Assembly (NCBI RefSeq): GCF_039521325.1
Contig: NZ_BAAACD010000003.1
Source of the DNA: Clostridium_X cadaveris
Lineage (GTDB): Bacteria > Bacillota > Clostridia > Clostridiales > Clostridiaceae
Reading direction: 5' to 3' (one strand)
DNA: 64,000 nucleotides
The notes under the pieces were generated by a model that was not told the origin of the DNA, did not search any database, and saw only the letters and a program-made list of their open reading frames with translations. Position 1 is the stretch's first letter; every line of letters begins with the position of its first letter. Positions 62,738 through 64,000 of this stretch are shown here, piece by piece. The translations under genes and the position numbers were made by a program.

Positions 62738-62911
62738 TTAATTCTTCTTTTTTTCTACCATCTCAAGCTGTGCTCTAAAATTTCTCTTTACCGAATCTAT
62801 ATAACGTCTTCTAAGTTTTTGCTGCTCTTCTTTTTCTTCTGGTGTAAGTCCTTCCTCTTGACTCTTTTTATATAAAAAATTTATTCTTTCTATAACTTTA
62901 TCCATTTCCAT
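62738..62911 (-). CDS. DUF896 family small protein (YnzC-like)
   Basis: The 57-residue product reads MEMDKVIERINFLYKKSQEE, then LTPEEKEEQQKLRRRYIDSV and KRNFRAQLE, an exact fit to the DUF896/UPF0291 pattern of two helices. The start ATG at 62911 follows TAAGGAGG. The family is regulated with the SOS response in Bacillus (YnzC), but its role is unknown. It lies 30 bases upstream of hprK in the same direction. Confidence 0.93.
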   Translation of the reverse strand: MEMDKVIERINFLYKKSQEEGLTPEEKEEQQKLRRRYIDSVKRNFRAQLEMVEKKKN

Positions 62912-63298
62912 CTTAATTTTCCTCCTTAGCTATATCTATAATTTTACTTTATTCATTGATTTTAAACAACATTAAAATTACCATTATTTAAAATAAATCT
63001 ATATTGCTTTTCAATTTAAATTTAAAGTCAATTAAGTTTTTTCAAATATAATTATTAACATTAAATTTAATTTCCGACGTAATTCTTATTTTTATTTTTT
63101 ACCAAATTCTCTCTTTCTACATATAACAATAACTACAAGGGTTTTCCAATAACTGTAAAAGAGATAATTTTAATTTTTTTCTTTGTTTTTTAGAATTATT
63201 TGTATTTATATGGAGTATTTTTTTTCTTTATTTATTAGTCATATTTGGTAAAATAGTACTATAGAGTTGATTATTTATTTTATTAGGAGAGTGATTTT
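62912..63298. other. Intergenic region upstream of Spo0E-like gene
   Basis: 387 bases of AT-rich DNA between the divergent DUF896 and Spo0E-like genes. I see no ORF with a ribosome site and no long inverted repeat. A plausible -10 (TAAAAT or TACTAT) lies at about 63250-63262. Confidence 0.4.
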
Positions 63299-63469
63299 AT
63301 GAACCACGATGAACTTCAAATTAATATTGAAGAATTAAGACATGAGCTGTACACACTATTAGGGAAAAAACATCCTACTGATCAGCGAGTAGTTGAATGC
63401 AGCAAAGAATTGGACAAGCTAATTGTGAAGTACCAAAAAAAATGTATTAAAAGCACAACTTATGCTTAA
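63299..63469 (+). CDS. Spo0E-like sporulation regulatory protein (aspartyl phosphatase)
   Basis: The 56-residue product has the Spo0E pattern: an N-terminal helix with IEELRHELYTLL and a second helix with the active SKELDKLIVKY motif (S-x-E-L-D-x-L-I). Such proteins remove phosphate from Spo0A-P and delay sporulation. The ATG at 63299 follows AGGAGAG. It fits a spore-forming clostridium. Confidence 0.9.
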   Translation: MNHDELQINIEELRHELYTLLGKKHPTDQRVVECSKELDKLIVKYQKKCIKSTTYA

Positions 63470-63485
63470 TTACATACTAAACTTT

Positions 63486-63518
63486 AAAGCTGCTATATAA
63501 ATATAGCAGCTTTTTTTA
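63486..63518. terminator. Bidirectional terminator between Spo0E-like and acidic protein genes
   Basis: aaagctgctata and tatagcagcttt form a 12-bp stem around a 4-base loop with T runs on both strands. Confidence 0.9.
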
Positions 63519-63522
63519 ATTC

Positions 63523-63921
63523 CTATAAATTAAGTTCATCTATAATCTCGTCTAAATCGTAGTCACTATCCTTTTCAAAGAAAGCTGCTATAAACTCACA
63601 GTAGTCACTATTTTCTTTATCAACATCATATGAAGCAAATTGTCCTTCAATATCAAATTCCTCAAATGAATCTTCTATTATAGAACCAACATTATCTACA
63701 GCTACATCATTTAAATAAGGAAGATAATATTCATCGTTCCATTCATCGCTTTCCTCATCGCTCTCTTCATCATTTGCATAAGCTGTTGCTGCCTTTATTT
63801 CATCTTCATCAAAATCATAAAAAAGTCTTAAAACAACTAAGTCATTTTTAACTTTTAGTTCTTCTATTTCTTCTATTCCGTTTTCTTCTAAGTATGATAT
63901 TAATTTTTCCTTGTTAATCAT
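63523..63921 (-). CDS. Acidic protein of unknown function
   Basis: The protein has 132 residues from ATG 63921, which has the best spacing to AAGGTGGGG; earlier in-frame starts are too close. It is very acidic, with a Glu/Asp-Ser run around residues 50-62 (ANDEESDEESDEWND) and a compact-looking C-terminal half. I do not recognise a family. It follows a gene that ends 14 bases upstream and may be in its operon. Confidence 0.7.
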   Translation of the reverse strand: MINKEKLISYLEENGIEEIEELKVKNDLVVLRLFYDFDEDEIKAATAYANDEESDEESDEWNDEYYLPYLNDVAVDNVGSIIEDSFEEFDIEGQFASYDVDKENSDYCEFIAAFFEKDSDYDLDEIIDELNL

Positions 63922-63935
63922 ATTCATCCCCACCT

Positions 63936-64000
63936 TTATTTATTATATAAAAGATTTTTATACTCTTTGCTTACTCTTGCAAATTCTTCATCATCTTCTA
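63936..64000 (-). CDS. C-terminal end of a gene running off the window
   Basis: About 20 codons ending LYNK-stop (EDDEEFARVSKEYKNLLYNK), in the same direction as the acidic protein and 14 bases before it. Too short to name. Confidence 0.55.
   Translation of the reverse strand, partial: EDDEEFARVSKEYKNLLYNK

Overview
The window is low-GC Firmicute DNA. Strong GGAGG-type ribosome sites, an HPr kinase, a Spo0E-type phosphatase, a clostridial HutP, an HPK10/LytTR pair, EtfAB with acyl-CoA metabolism and many AT-rich rho-independent terminators all point to Clostridium sensu stricto (cluster I); I cannot name the species. A 32-base N run inside an insertion sequence shows that this is a draft scaffold.

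1-8357: part of an integrated phage-like element that runs off the left edge and is inserted at the 3' end of a tRNA-Leu(GAG) gene. All genes read leftwards: tyrosine integrase, small zinc-ribbon ORF, an 83-bp direct repeat, HTH regulator, scaffold, major capsid protein, second HTH regulator, unknown genes, iterons, replication-initiator-like protein, terminase small-subunit-like protein and the start of the large terminase. Scaffold and capsid are next to the integrase, separated from the terminase by a replication module. That order is unusual for a prophage and suggests a capsid-encoding satellite or a rearranged phage.

8554-16102: housekeeping genes (HutP, lytic transglycosylase, coaE, polA, glutaminase, aspartate-semialdehyde dehydrogenase, AraC regulator). 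16152-24392: a catabolic/respiratory operon (enoyl-CoA hydratase, GntP permease, CaiB-type CoA-transferase, acyl-CoA dehydrogenase, EtfB, EtfA) with a sigma-54 activator at its end. The DNA shows a GG-N10-GC sigma-54 promoter upstream and three TCTCATTTTTGAGA-like sites farther up. etfA and the activator each carry one frameshift.

24544-32148: tRNA-Leu(CAA), CPBP protease, diguanylate cyclase with a cysteine cluster, Xre regulator with its operator, CoA-binding protein, and a large cell-wall-anchored GH20 hexosaminidase. 32496-38233: a VTC polyphosphate-polymerase-like operon with two DUF4956 membrane proteins and a secreted metallo-hydrolase, then an orphan pseudo-receiver and an HPK10/LytTR two-component pair. 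38526-47898: transporters (TDT, AGCS), purine salvage pair, flavodoxin-ferredoxin, an IS3/IS150-type element inserted in the loop of a perfect 17-bp hairpin, a siroheme sulfite-reductase-like protein and a P-loop kinase.

48028-54373: a CitA/CitB-like two-component system flanked by two paralogous AEC carriers, one of them with a D-2-hydroxyacid dehydrogenase. 54729-64000: YbaK deacylase beside an HD-protein remnant, metallopeptidase, a degenerate amidase-like protein, lipoprotein, radical SAM protein, PHP phosphoesterase, holin-like protein, M18 aminopeptidase, 5-formyl-THF cyclo-ligase, hprK, DUF896, Spo0E-like protein and an acidic protein.
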